A stretch of 64,000 nt of DNA from Indolivaga macrotermitis (GTDB lineage: Bacteria > Bacteroidota > Bacteroidia > Bacteroidales > Dysgonomonadaceae): NCBI RefSeq assembly GCF_900128985.1, contig NZ_FQUC01000010.1:106383-170382 (forward strand), read 5' to 3'. This document shows positions 1 to 8,555 of this stretch, piece by piece. The stretch's first letter is position 1; each line of letters opens with the position of its first letter. The position numbers and the translations under genes are program-made. The notes under the pieces are model-generated. The model was not told the DNA's origin, made no database searches, and was given only the letters and a program-made list of their open reading frames with translations.

Positions 1-126
1 AGAACATGCAATAAGGGGTTCCCCTTGTTCGTCTATTACTGTTCCGGAAACAGTAATCGTATCACTCTGTGCAAACAAGCTTGTGTGCGTAAAGAGAATA
101 ATGAGTATAGAGATAAGATGTCTCAT
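1..126 (-). CDS. Secreted carboxypeptidase-like regulatory domain protein, N-terminal fragment
   Basis: The ATG is at 126 on the minus strand and the frame stays open to the window edge, so only the first 42 residues are present. They form a signal peptide (basic start, hydrophobic stretch, ending near FAQS) followed by the first strand of a carboxypeptidase-D-like regulatory fold (TVSGTVIDEQGEPL). In Bacteroidetes this domain usually starts a TonB-dependent receptor or a small secreted protein. The next gene, 317-652, opens the same way and looks like a tandem paralogue. Whether the cut-off part holds a receptor barrel cannot be seen. Confidence 0.75.
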   Translation of the reverse strand, partial: MRHLISILIILFTHTSLFAQSDTITVSGTVIDEQGEPLIACS

Positions 127-316
127 AGTAAAAAGTGTTGTTGTTTCCAAAGTTAATATTTTATCTGGATATCAGATGATTATATTTAATTTGTATAAGC
201 CGATCAGTCGGTTGTGTTTTGCTGGGGTTATTTAAGTTTTTGGTAAACAGCGCTTTCTTTTGTTATTAATAATGTGTCGATCAGACTTATTGAGATGTTG
301 GACAAAGAGGGATTGA

Positions 317-652
317 TCACTCTTTTGGGGATGCAAATAAAGATTGGAGAATCATTTTGGGAACTGCTTCGAGGGCAATATCAATACATGATGTTTCTGC
401 TATTGATACCTCCATACTTTTATATTCGGCATATCTGAAAATTAATGTGCCGTTTTCGGGAACCTTCAGTGTATATCGTCCGTCTATATTCGTCAGGGTA
501 CCGGTAGTTGTACCTTCCAATAATATTGGAACGCTGATGAGTGGCTCATTTGTTTCTTTATCAGTAACGATTCCCGAAATGGTAACTGTGCCGGATTGGG
601 CACAGACTGTTAGGCATGTCAGAAGAATAACTGATAGTATAAAGTATTTCAT
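317..652 (-). CDS. Small secreted single-domain carboxypeptidase-like regulatory protein
   Basis: 111 residues: a signal peptide (1 to about 18, ending VCAQS), then one carboxypeptidase regulatory-like beta-sandwich (about 22-100) with the typical strand pattern TISGIVTDKETNEPL, GTTTGTLTNIDGRYTLKVP and IDIALE. In SusC/RagA receptors this domain is followed by a plug and a barrel; here the frame stops right after the domain, so this is a stand-alone secreted domain or a receptor cut down to its N-terminus. It lies just upstream of the similar partial gene at 1-126, both on the minus strand. Its function is unknown; a periplasmic binding or scaffold role is a guess. Confidence 0.7.
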   Translation of the reverse strand: MKYFILSVILLTCLTVCAQSGTVTISGIVTDKETNEPLISVPILLEGTTTGTLTNIDGRYTLKVPENGTLIFRYAEYKSMEVSIAETSCIDIALEAVPKMILQSLFASPKE

Positions 653-726
653 GGCGTAAAGGCGTTTATATCGACTCCGGTTATTAGTTAATAGAGTCGT
701 AAATTGCCATTATTCCATAAATAGGG

Positions 727-1089
727 TCAACCCTTTTTCAATAAGAACTGGTCGATGGCATCTTTGAGCTCGTGCTTTGGTATAGCTCCTTGTCCCATTT
801 GAGGCTCTTCGTCCATCGGGATAAGTAATAGGGTGGGAATACTGCGGATATTAAAAAGTTCAGCTAGTTCAAATTCTTGTTCAGTGTTTACTTTGTATAT
901 GTAAATCTGGTCTTTGTACTCTTTGGCGAGTTCTTCGAGTACAGGGGCAATTATTTTGCAAGGACCACACCAATCGGCGTAAAAGTCGATAATGGCGGGG
1001 CGGTCTCCCAGGTATTTCCATTCGGGAGTAGTTTCGTAGTTGGCTATTTTTTTGAGGAAGCCTATTTTATTGAGTTGTATAGTACTCAT
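727..1089 (-). CDS. trxA: Thioredoxin
   Basis: 120-residue cytoplasmic thioredoxin; no signal peptide. It shows the redox motif WCGPC (about residues 40-44) inside IIDFYADWCGPCKIIAP, and the cis-proline loop SIPTLLLI that closes the active site. The length is slightly above the usual 105-110 because of a short N-terminal extension (STIQLNKIGFLKKIANYETT). The expected role is thiol-disulphide reduction of cytosolic targets with thioredoxin reductase. It stands alone between the regulatory-domain genes and the AlkC/AlkD-like gene, with about 100 bp on the 5' side. Confidence 0.93.
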   Translation of the reverse strand: MSTIQLNKIGFLKKIANYETTPEWKYLGDRPAIIDFYADWCGPCKIIAPVLEELAKEYKDQIYIYKVNTEQEFELAELFNIRSIPTLLLIPMDEEPQMGQGAIPKHELKDAIDQFLLKKG

Positions 1090-1189
1090 TCTGTTTCGGA
1101 TTAATTGATAAATAAAAGTATTATAGTCATTAAAGGTAGTAAAAATTGGGTTTATGACCCCTATAATCCGGTTAATTATCCCCGAAACC

Positions 1190-1981
1190 TCATTTATTCA
1201 CTGTTCTCAGTGCTCGTTTGATGATGTAAGATGTACTTTTGGATGTGCTTTCTGCTGCCCATTTTCTGCAAAGGTTTTTTACAAAATCGGGTTTTGATTT
1301 ACTTGCGTCATTCAGCCAGTTGGCAACACTATCCTGAACGTATTTTGAAGGGTCTGAGTTCAGTTTCTCCAGAATGGGTAGAGCCAACTCGGGTTCGGTT
1401 TTCAGGCGGTCGATATGTTTGCACCAAACCCCATTGGGACGGATAGCTTCGCACGAAAATCTCCTGATATTATCATCACTGTTTACAGCCCATCCGGTAA
1501 AGATGCGGATAACTTTTTCGATGTGTTTTTCTGTTTCGTGCCTGATAGCCATCCATGCTATTTCGCGTACCCCGAAATGTGTGTCGGCAGCAAAGGGTTT
1601 TATTCTTTCCAGTTTTTCTTCGACTGTTATACATTCGTTTAGTCCTACTATGTAAGCCGCCCAGCAACGAGCCATGTCAGAAGGGTGGGGACTCAGCTTA
1701 CCGAAAAGCCGGTCGTCATTTTCCGATATTGTTTTCCTGAGCAGGACTTCTCCAATCGTCCGGATATTATGCGTGACTGTTTTATTCTTCAGGCCGTTTA
1801 TACTTTCTTCGCAGGCTGTAGCGTAATCAGGCTGTAGTATGTTATGTATAAGAATGATCTGATCTATTGCTAGCCATTCGGTGAGGTTAACCGATTCGAT
1901 AAGACCTTTGTTTAATTGATTCAGAATATCCTGAGGGATGTCTTTCTGTGATCTGGCTCCTTTACGGGTTGGGGCATTCAT
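1190..1981 (-). CDS. AlkC/AlkD-like HEAT-repeat DNA alkylation repair protein
   Basis: 263 residues, almost all helical, as in the HEAT-like repeat fold of AlkC/AlkD alkylpurine DNA glycosylases. Signature stretches of the AlkC branch are present: RRFSCEAIRPNGVW (about 174-187) and, further on, YVQDSVANWLNDASKSKPDFV, which match the family pattern of a SE-x-RP-x-x-x-W loop followed by a SVANxLND block. Members excise positively charged N3- or N7-alkylated purines, or act only as DNA-binding HEAT proteins. Divergently placed relative to the HxlR regulator at 2094, so the two may share control. Enzymatic activity is not proven by sequence. Confidence 0.8.
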   Translation of the reverse strand: MNAPTRKGARSQKDIPQDILNQLNKGLIESVNLTEWLAIDQIILIHNILQPDYATACEESINGLKNKTVTHNIRTIGEVLLRKTISENDDRLFGKLSPHPSDMARCWAAYIVGLNECITVEEKLERIKPFAADTHFGVREIAWMAIRHETEKHIEKVIRIFTGWAVNSDDNIRRFSCEAIRPNGVWCKHIDRLKTEPELALPILEKLNSDPSKYVQDSVANWLNDASKSKPDFVKNLCRKWAAESTSKSTSYIIKRALRTVNK

Positions 1982-2052
1982 TATATATGAGTATATTTAT
2001 TTTATTTTTTATCAGAAACAAAAATCATCATTTCCCTTCAGTAATACAAGTA

Positions 2053-2068
2053 CGCATATCTTTATGCG
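2053..2068 (+). promoter_or_regulatory. Candidate HxlR operator and overlapping -7 box
   Basis: A 6-bp inverted repeat CGCATA-tctt-TATGCG sits 25 bp before the HxlR gene and overlaps a near-consensus Bacteroidetes -7 box (TATCTTTA, 2057-2064). Its place between the divergent alkylation-repair and HxlR genes suits an autoregulatory operator. Binding is inferred only. Confidence 0.35.
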
Positions 2069-2093
2069 ATAGGGATAAAAAAGTCACAATCGG

Positions 2094-2432
2094 ATGAAAT
2101 CAGATAAAAGAACAATAACAGAAAAGGTATGTCCGCTCGAATTAGCTGTGAATGCAATAAGCGGAAAATGGAAAGTGCCTATTATCTGGCAGATGAATAA
2201 AGGTAAAAAACGACCGAGTGAACTGCTCAGAGGGATAATGAAAGTAGACAGGCGGGTTCTTAACCAGCAACTCAAGGAACTGGAGTCTGATGGTATTATT
2301 GCAAAAGAAATATTCAAAGAGCTTCCTCCACGCGTAGAATATACACTGACAGAGCGGGGAGACCGGCTTGTAGAGGTTCTCTGGGGATTAAATGAATGGG
2401 GTAAATTGTTACTCCCCGAAAAAGAGAAATAA
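2094..2432 (+). CDS. HxlR-family winged-helix transcriptional regulator
   Basis: 112 residues matching the HxlR (MarR-like) fold. The N-terminus has the conserved CPLE..VNAISGKWKVPIIW stretch with the cysteine that senses thiol or aldehyde stress in some members, followed by the winged helix (RPSELLRGIM..DRRVLNQQLKELESDGI) and the wing VEYTLTERG. It probably acts as a dimeric repressor. It is divergent from the alkylation-repair gene (112 bp apart) and convergent with the antiporter at 2467, so its target is most likely itself and the alkylation-repair gene. Confidence 0.9.
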   Translation: MKSDKRTITEKVCPLELAVNAISGKWKVPIIWQMNKGKKRPSELLRGIMKVDRRVLNQQLKELESDGIIAKEIFKELPPRVEYTLTERGDRLVEVLWGLNEWGKLLLPEKEK

Positions 2433-2466
2433 GAGTCTCGGATTTTGGGGAGCAACTGCTGATTTA

Positions 2467-3882
2467 TTACAGATTGGCTGATTCTTCTTTTTTGAATATC
2501 TTATTGATAAGGTTTAGTAATGGCCCGGTCATAAATGTGGTGACGAGAGCCATTATCACCATCATGGCAAATATTTCGGCATTAAGCACTCCCAGATCAT
2601 AACCGATATTGAGCACAACGAGCTCCATCAATCCACGGGTATTCATCAGCGAGCCGATGGTAAGGCTGTCTTTCCAACTCTGCCCGACGACCTTGGCGGC
2701 AATGGCACTTCCTGCAAACTTACCGACAATAGCGACCAGAATAATAAGTCCGGTGATACGCCACAGTTCGGGGTCGTCAATTAATCCGATCTCGGTGCGC
2801 AGCCCGCTCATTACGAAGAATAGGGGAAGGAAAAGCACTAAGGCAACATCTTCTATTTTTCCTGCAAATTTACTCCTGAACTGCATATCCGAAGGCATCA
2901 TTACTCCTGCCATGAATGCACCGAAAAGGGCATGTATACCTATTGTTTCGGTAACAAATGCTGATACAAGCATCACAACAAAGAATATAGCTATAAGTGT
3001 TTTGCTTACTTCTTTATCCGCTTGATAGCGTTTCCCCAGTTTCTGAAGAAATGGACGGACAACTTTTATCATAAATGCGACATAAGCTACAGCCAGTACG
3101 ATTGTATAAGCAGAACTTACTACCGAACCGGCTTTTACAATAGCGATTACCACAGCCAGTATACACCATGCTGTGATGTCGTCGGCAGCGGCACAGGTGA
3201 TTGCTATGGCTCCGAGTTTGGTTTTTTGCATCCCTCTTTCCTGAATAATTCGGGCTAATACCGGAAATGCAGTGATACTCATTGATATACCAATAAACAA
3301 TGCGAATGAAGAAAATTCGATATGATCGGGGGCATGCGCCGTATAAATGATGTAAGCCAATGCAACTCCGAGAGCGAAAGGTATAATTATACTGGCATGG
3401 CTGATAACGACAGCTTCGTGGGCTTTATTACGTAATACTTTCAGATTGAGTTCCATACCTATTACAAACATAAATAGAATAAGTCCTATCTGACTGAGAA
3501 TATTTAAGTTGCCTAGCGATTGGGCTGGGAATAAAAAACCGGATACATCCGGAAAATACAATCCAAGCAAGGAAGGCCCTAGAACTATACCTGCAAGTAT
3601 TTCACCTATGACCATTGGTTGCCCTATTTTTTTGAAAGCCCATCCGAATATACGGGATACTATAATTATCGTAATTATTTGGAGGACAAGTAGGCCAATA
3701 GAATGATGTAAATTATCGAGTAGCGAACCGATAAATTCCTGAAAGGGGGTTTTTTCTGAAATATTGCTGACAATACCACGGCCTTCTTCAAGAGCTTTGC
3801 CATAAAATATAATACCGTATATAAGTGCAGAAAATCCTCCGATAATAACTGCATAAAACAGAATGTCTTTTAATTTCTTCAT
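2467..3882 (-). CDS. CPA2-type cation:proton antiporter
   Basis: 471 residues with about 12-13 hydrophobic helices, of the Na+/H+ exchanger (CPA2, NapA/KefB-like) family. Visible landmarks are the GEILAGIVLGPSLLG helix (about 93-107), FMFVIGMEL (138-145), and the transport-site DD pair (D234-D235) in TCAAADDITAW. A double aspartate at this place is typical of electrogenic CPA2 exchangers. There is no C-terminal TrkA-N/RCK domain, so it is not a full KefB. The first helix and a loop of about 40 residues precede the core. It stands alone, with its 3' end converging on the HxlR gene. Ion specificity (Na+ or K+) cannot be told. Confidence 0.9.
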   Translation of the reverse strand: MKKLKDILFYAVIIGGFSALIYGIIFYGKALEEGRGIVSNISEKTPFQEFIGSLLDNLHHSIGLLVLQIITIIIVSRIFGWAFKKIGQPMVIGEILAGIVLGPSLLGLYFPDVSGFLFPAQSLGNLNILSQIGLILFMFVIGMELNLKVLRNKAHEAVVISHASIIIPFALGVALAYIIYTAHAPDHIEFSSFALFIGISMSITAFPVLARIIQERGMQKTKLGAIAITCAAADDITAWCILAVVIAIVKAGSVVSSAYTIVLAVAYVAFMIKVVRPFLQKLGKRYQADKEVSKTLIAIFFVVMLVSAFVTETIGIHALFGAFMAGVMMPSDMQFRSKFAGKIEDVALVLFLPLFFVMSGLRTEIGLIDDPELWRITGLIILVAIVGKFAGSAIAAKVVGQSWKDSLTIGSLMNTRGLMELVVLNIGYDLGVLNAEIFAMMVIMALVTTFMTGPLLNLINKIFKKEESANL

Positions 3883-4081
3883 AAGTTGTGGGCTGGTTCT
3901 TTAACGGCTTATTGGGCCGGAATGTAAAATGATGTGAAGTTGTATGCCGTTTTGTACATCTGTATACATAAGGGTATGTCGCAAATTTAAGTATTTTTTG
4001 ATACTTTATGTGTTATTTTGCGAAAATTCGAGGCTTGTTTTGCTAAATTGTTAGATAAAAAACTGGTTTTCCAGATAAAGT

Positions 4082-4117
4082 AAAAGCCGGCTTTTATGTT
4101 AATAAAAACCGGCTTTT
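4082..4117 (-). terminator. Intrinsic terminator after ahcY
   Basis: Arms of 15 bp (4082-4096 and 4103-4117, one mismatch) built on AAAAGCCGG / CCGGCTTTT with a 6-nt loop. It lies 32 bp after the ahcY stop and has A/T runs on both sides, so it could work in both directions. Confidence 0.8.
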
Positions 4118-4148
4118 GTATGATATAGGTTATTCTATAATCCTTTTT

Positions 4149-5567
4149 TTAGTATCTGTAATGCTCAGGCTTGAATGGGCCTTCCTGAGGGACTCCCAGA
4201 TAATCGGCTTGCTCTTTGCTCAATTTAGTCAGTTTCACTCCGATTTGTTCAAGGTGAAGGCGTGCTACTTCTTCGTCAAGATGTTTAGGTAGGCGGTATA
4301 CATCTACTGTATAGTCTTTTTGCCAAAGCTCGATTTGAGCCAGTGTTTGATTAGTGAACGAGTTACTCATCACGAATGAAGGGTGGCCTGTTGCACAACC
4401 AAGATTAACCAGACGTCCCTCGGCTAATAAGAAGATCGAATTTCCCGCAGGGAATGTATATTTATCGACCTGAGGTTTGATATTGGTATGTTTGATTCCG
4501 GCAAAGCTGATCAGCTTCTCTACCTGGATTTCGTTGTCGAAGTGTCCGATATTACATACGATAGCCTGATCTTTCATTGCTTTCATATGTTCGATAGTAA
4601 TGATGTCTTTGTTTCCTGTAGTGGTTACGAAGATATTGCCTTCTTTTACAGCTTCCTCCATTGTAGTTACTTCGAATCCTTCCATTGCAGCCTGAAGCGC
4701 ACAGATAGGATCTATTTCGGTAACGATTACACGCGCTCCGTACGAACGCATAGAATGTGCACATCCTTTACCTACATCACCGTATCCGGCGATAACTGCT
4801 ACTTTTCCGGCAATCATTACGTCGGTTGCACGTTTAATACCGTCGGCAAGAGATTCGCGACATCCGTATAGATTATCGAATTTCGACTTAGTAACGGAGT
4901 CGTTTACATTGATGGCAGGAATCAATAATTCGCCGCGTTCCATCATCTGGTATAAGCGGTGTACACCTGTCGTAGTTTCTTCCGAAACACCTTTCCAGTC
5001 GGCAACAGTGCGGTGCCATCTTTGGTTATCTTCTTTAAGAATACGGTTCAAGGTGTCAAGTATTACCTGCTCTTCGTGGTTAGAGCCTTTGCGGTCGATG
5101 GTTTTTGCATCGTTTTCGGCTTTGTATCCCATATGGATAAGAAGTGTAGCATCGCCTCCGTCGTCAACGATCAGATTCGGGCCTTTGCCTCCGGGGAAGC
5201 TTAGTGCCTGCTCTGTACACCACCAGTATTCTTCGAGTGTTTCGCCTTTCCATGCAAAAACAGGAATACCTGCTGCTGCAATTGCTGCTGCTGCATGGTC
5301 TTGAGTTGAGAATATATTACAGCTACACCAGCGTACATCTGCACCTAGTTCTTTCAGGGTTTCGATGAGTACTGCTGTCTGGATAGTCATGTGTAACGAT
5401 CCCATTACTCTTGCACCTTTCAGAGGTTTCTGAGTACCGTATTTCTTACGAAGTGCCATCAAACCGGGCATTTCGTGTTCAGCTATTTCTATTTCTTTTC
5501 TACCGAAATCTGCCAGATTAATATCGGCTACCAAATACGGTAAGTTGGGTACTAATTGTATAGACAT
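4149..5567 (-). CDS. ahcY: Adenosylhomocysteinase (S-adenosylhomocysteine hydrolase)
   Basis: 472 residues, full length for the bacterial enzyme. It hydrolyses S-adenosylhomocysteine to adenosine and homocysteine with tightly bound NAD+, removing the inhibitor of SAM-dependent methylation. Landmarks: substrate-domain stretches [16 protein letters not shown] and [15 protein letters not shown], the NAD-binding motif [25 protein letters not shown], and the C-terminal KPEHYRY that closes on the cofactor of the neighbouring subunit. It is monocistronic, with its own promoter (5607-5638) and terminator (4082-4117). The leader is only about 35 nt, too short for a SAM or SAH riboswitch. Confidence 0.98.
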   Translation of the reverse strand: MSIQLVPNLPYLVADINLADFGRKEIEIAEHEMPGLMALRKKYGTQKPLKGARVMGSLHMTIQTAVLIETLKELGADVRWCSCNIFSTQDHAAAAIAAAGIPVFAWKGETLEEYWWCTEQALSFPGGKGPNLIVDDGGDATLLIHMGYKAENDAKTIDRKGSNHEEQVILDTLNRILKEDNQRWHRTVADWKGVSEETTTGVHRLYQMMERGELLIPAINVNDSVTKSKFDNLYGCRESLADGIKRATDVMIAGKVAVIAGYGDVGKGCAHSMRSYGARVIVTEIDPICALQAAMEGFEVTTMEEAVKEGNIFVTTTGNKDIITIEHMKAMKDQAIVCNIGHFDNEIQVEKLISFAGIKHTNIKPQVDKYTFPAGNSIFLLAEGRLVNLGCATGHPSFVMSNSFTNQTLAQIELWQKDYTVDVYRLPKHLDEEVARLHLEQIGVKLTKLSKEQADYLGVPQEGPFKPEHYRY

Positions 5568-5606
5568 ATTTAATAATTAAAATGTATTGATGTATTGTTC
5601 TGGCTG

Positions 5607-5638
5607 CAAAGATACAAATTAGATATTTTGCAGACAAG
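5607..5638 (-). promoter_or_regulatory. ahcY promoter (Bacteroidetes sigma type)
   Basis: On the minus strand a perfect -7 box TATCTTTG (5607-5614) follows CTTG (5635-5638) with a 20-bp spacer, close to the TTTG-N19/20-TAnnTTTG consensus. The predicted start is near 5600. Confidence 0.65.
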
Positions 5639-5649
5639 TTGATTCACTT

Positions 5650-6468
5650 TTAGTTAGCTATATTAACCGGATGTTTGTTTCCTTTATAGCTTTTTAGCAT
5701 AACACGGGTTGAACCAACTTTCAGCTTGGTTTCGAGCCTTACGGGCAAACGGTTGTCATCGTCAGTTATATATACCTTCATCGCTTCTTTCCCGTTGTCG
5801 AATGCTTCGTCCGCTATATACAGAGTCAGTTTCAGACAATTGTATTTATTTCCGTCATTGGCTTTTACTTTTTCTTTACCATTGTAAATGATGCGCATAT
5901 GAACATTTGACTTGCCGGTGATAAACCGCACTTTAGTTTCGGTAATGTCTTTCATGTTCGAATAATCGAGGGTACGCGCATAGAAGAGCACACTCATAAG
6001 ATCATAGGTACAGGCATCGTTTTCGATGGTTTCATCAAACCTGAATTCTCCGTTTTTATGTCTGATACTCCGTGTTTTAACTTTTCCGTTAGCATAGGTG
6101 TATCCCATCCGTTCTTTGGTATAATCTCCTCCTTCATGCGCATCTTTCATATATGCCAGAGGTACAAGGTCTTTGGTCATAACACAAGCCAATGTATCGT
6201 TTAACTCAAACATCTTTCGGGCAAATCCTTGGGACTCTGATACAAGCGTCATTTTATACGCATCTTTACCTGCATAGCTCACATTCTGCGTGGTTAGCTT
6301 TGCATATCCGCCTTTGATGGTAGCTGCGAATTTTATGTACAGGTCATATTGGAGTGTTTCTCCTGCCTGAAAGTATTTATTGTTGATCGAGCATTGTGCC
6401 GCTACGTTTTGTATACCAAGCAGCGGTAACAGTAATAAGAGAGCCGATATGTAAAAAAATTTCTTCAT
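5650..6468 (-). CDS. DUF3108-type periplasmic/outer-membrane protein
   Basis: 272 residues with a signal peptide (1-24, ending VAAQ) and a body of alternating beta strands that fits DUF3108 (opening FQAGETLQYDLYIKFAATIKGGYAKL, ending with a strand pair PVRLETKLKVGSTRVML). DUF3108 proteins are predicted LolA/LolB-like envelope proteins; no reaction is known. It is the last gene of the minus-strand run that starts at leuS, 27 bp after the Big_5 lipoprotein, so a shared envelope role with that gene is plausible. Confidence 0.75.
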   Translation of the reverse strand: MKKFFYISALLLLLPLLGIQNVAAQCSINNKYFQAGETLQYDLYIKFAATIKGGYAKLTTQNVSYAGKDAYKMTLVSESQGFARKMFELNDTLACVMTKDLVPLAYMKDAHEGGDYTKERMGYTYANGKVKTRSIRHKNGEFRFDETIENDACTYDLMSVLFYARTLDYSNMKDITETKVRFITGKSNVHMRIIYNGKEKVKANDGNKYNCLKLTLYIADEAFDNGKEAMKVYITDDDNRLPVRLETKLKVGSTRVMLKSYKGNKHPVNIAN

Positions 6469-6495
6469 AAGCGTATTCTGTTTAGTAAGTGATGC

Positions 6496-8547
6496 TTACT
6501 GATAGGTGTTATTATAATTGTTAGTAGCGTTACTGTTATTAGTAGTACTATTTGTATTCGAACTGTTTTGCGAATTTCCGCGCCTTTTCTCATTTGCTTC
6601 ACGACGCTCAAGCTCTTTTTTCTTGCGGTCGTTGTCTTTTGGTTTGTTTTTGGTGATATCGAGTGGCTTCTGCTTGTCGAGTGGCAGTTTGTTCACAGTC
6701 CAATCTTCTTCCATCTCCCAATATGCCTTCAAATCAATGCTTTTGCTATAATAATAAACCATTTCGGGTTCGCGTTTGTTCGATTCGGTATATTCACCCG
6801 GATCCCATTTACCGTTATCATTATTGTCAATTACTATACGGGCGTAGTACACACCGGGATCGAGATTTGGAACGGATGTTTTGGGTAATGAGACCTTGGC
6901 TTTTCGTATTACTCTGTCCGATTTATCGAGTATCTCGATGAAGGCAGGAATACTGTCGGGTACACCTTCCAGATAGAATGAGATGATACCGTACTGGTCT
7001 TCGGTCTTCACTTTGAAGCCTGATTCGAATTTGTTGTTCCATCGGCCATCGTAGCTGTGGATAGCCGCCGAATCTACTTCGAATTTATACTGACTGCCTT
7101 GTCTCCACTTATATTGTATTATATATTTTCGGGGGCTCAGAGTATCATTGCTTAGTACAAAATCTCTGTCCTGATAAGTAGAGTCGACCAACTCTTTTAA
7201 TTTCAACTGGTTCTTTTGCAGATCGATAATGGGTCTGTCAAATTCGATATTGATATTCTTGTATACATCAAAAGCCTGTGATATATCGGTACTTATGTTG
7301 AGAAAGTCGATTTTCTCTTCTTCCTCTTTTCCGTCTTTTTTCCGTTTCTCTTTTTCTTTCTCCTTTTTCTCCCGTTCTTTTTCGTCCTGTTTACGACGCC
7401 TGTTTACGAAACTCAAAGTATCGCTTACCGGCTGTAATTGGTTCAACGAGTCGGTCATATAATACGATATCTTTAGGTTGATGCTGTCCATCTGGACAAT
7501 CGCCGGTTTGGTGATCCAGAATTTCAGGGTATCGTTTCCTGCGGAACGTTCCAGTACCGACCATTCGTCTATCCCAGCCGGAATATCCAATGGTTCTATC
7601 TTGGGCATTTGAGTAGCCGATCCGAAGAAGATGTTCAGTACATCGTCAGATGGGCGTTCGACTTTTTGCAGATATTGCCTCTTGAATGATGAGGTGAAAG
7701 ATCTTAGCACAATATCATCGGGCAAGAAGCGGGTGTAATGTACTGTTTTGATAGTGTCAAAAATATGCTTAATATCGAAAATACTGTCCTGGCGGCTGGC
7801 GGCTTCGGTCGAAGGAACTATAACTTCGTCTAGAAAAGCGATAGCTTCTCCCGGATCGTTGTACCGGTAATCCCGATTAATGTCGTTCAGCGCATATATT
7901 CTGTATTTACCCGGTGCAATACCTTTGATAGTGAACTTACCCAGTTCATTGGTTCGTGATATACGTAAAAAGGGTTTTTTGATGAAGGCTGTATCTGACA
8001 AGTCGGAATGAATACCTACATACATCCCCGACACCGGTTCGAGATTATCGGCGGTAAGGACTTTCCCCGACACGGATAGACTGTCTACCACGTCACCTGT
8101 AGAAAATGAGATGGCAAAGTTTTCGAGAACGTTTTTTTCGTTGTTATCTACTATCGCATCCGTAAAGTCGATAGTGTATGTTGTATTTGCAAGCAGTGTG
8201 TCACGTAAATCCACAACTACACGATTGTTGACAGCACGTATGTTCGGAAAGTTTTGTTGAGGAGGCGTGATGATTATTTTTTCGTCCTGCTTTTCGAGTT
8301 GTACAAGTTCGTCGAATATAATCTCCACTCTTCCCTTTTGTACATTAGTGGCATTAAATTCGGGAGTTACTTTTACAACTTTCGGAGGATCTAGGTCATA
8401 ATCTCCTCCCGAGGGTGTGCCAATACTGGCACAGGCTGTGATAAAAGTTCCAATACAGCACAGAAGAATCGTGCGGATAGTATGTTTTTTTCGATCGAAT
8501 ACGGATTGTCTGAACATATAATGTTTCTTACTTGCTATTTCGGACAA
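6496..8547 (-). CDS. Ig-like (Big_5) surface lipoprotein with charged linker
   Basis: 683 residues. After a cytoplasmic lead of about 25 residues comes a hydrophobic segment ending in a lipobox (FITACAS), so a lipoprotein is likely; a start at the internal Met11 would give a more normal signal peptide. The first domain (about 50-155) has the Big_5 pattern DPPKVVKVTPEFNATNVQKG ... IIFDELV ... TYTIDFTDAIVD. A prealbumin-like domain follows (FTIKGIAPGKYRIYALNDINRDYRYNDPGE). Near the middle lies a Lys/Glu-only linker coded by 7311-7400, and the C-terminus is Asn/Thr rich. It sits 8 bp after the flippase gene in the leuS run. Function unknown. Confidence 0.75.
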   Translation of the reverse strand: MSEIASKKHYMFRQSVFDRKKHTIRTILLCCIGTFITACASIGTPSGGDYDLDPPKVVKVTPEFNATNVQKGRVEIIFDELVQLEKQDEKIIITPPQQNFPNIRAVNNRVVVDLRDTLLANTTYTIDFTDAIVDNNEKNVLENFAISFSTGDVVDSLSVSGKVLTADNLEPVSGMYVGIHSDLSDTAFIKKPFLRISRTNELGKFTIKGIAPGKYRIYALNDINRDYRYNDPGEAIAFLDEVIVPSTEAASRQDSIFDIKHIFDTIKTVHYTRFLPDDIVLRSFTSSFKRQYLQKVERPSDDVLNIFFGSATQMPKIEPLDIPAGIDEWSVLERSAGNDTLKFWITKPAIVQMDSINLKISYYMTDSLNQLQPVSDTLSFVNRRRKQDEKEREKKEKEKEKRKKDGKEEEEKIDFLNISTDISQAFDVYKNINIEFDRPIIDLQKNQLKLKELVDSTYQDRDFVLSNDTLSPRKYIIQYKWRQGSQYKFEVDSAAIHSYDGRWNNKFESGFKVKTEDQYGIISFYLEGVPDSIPAFIEILDKSDRVIRKAKVSLPKTSVPNLDPGVYYARIVIDNNDNGKWDPGEYTESNKREPEMVYYYSKSIDLKAYWEMEEDWTVNKLPLDKQKPLDITKNKPKDNDRKKKELERREANEKRRGNSQNSSNTNSTTNNSNATNNYNNTYQ

Positions 8548-8555
8548 AAATACAA

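Noticed and set aside
2084..2455. 123-residue minus-strand ORF opposite the HxlR gene
   Set aside because: It is an exact antisense shadow of a well-supported gene and has a Ser/Pro-rich random composition.
5568..5606. SAM/SAH riboswitch before ahcY
   Set aside because: The leader between promoter and ATG is about 35 nt, too short, and has no matching motif.
7311..7400. Low-complexity Lys/Glu stretch as a frameshift or repeat element
   Set aside because: It stays in frame within the Big_5 lipoprotein and reads as a charged linker; no period is seen.
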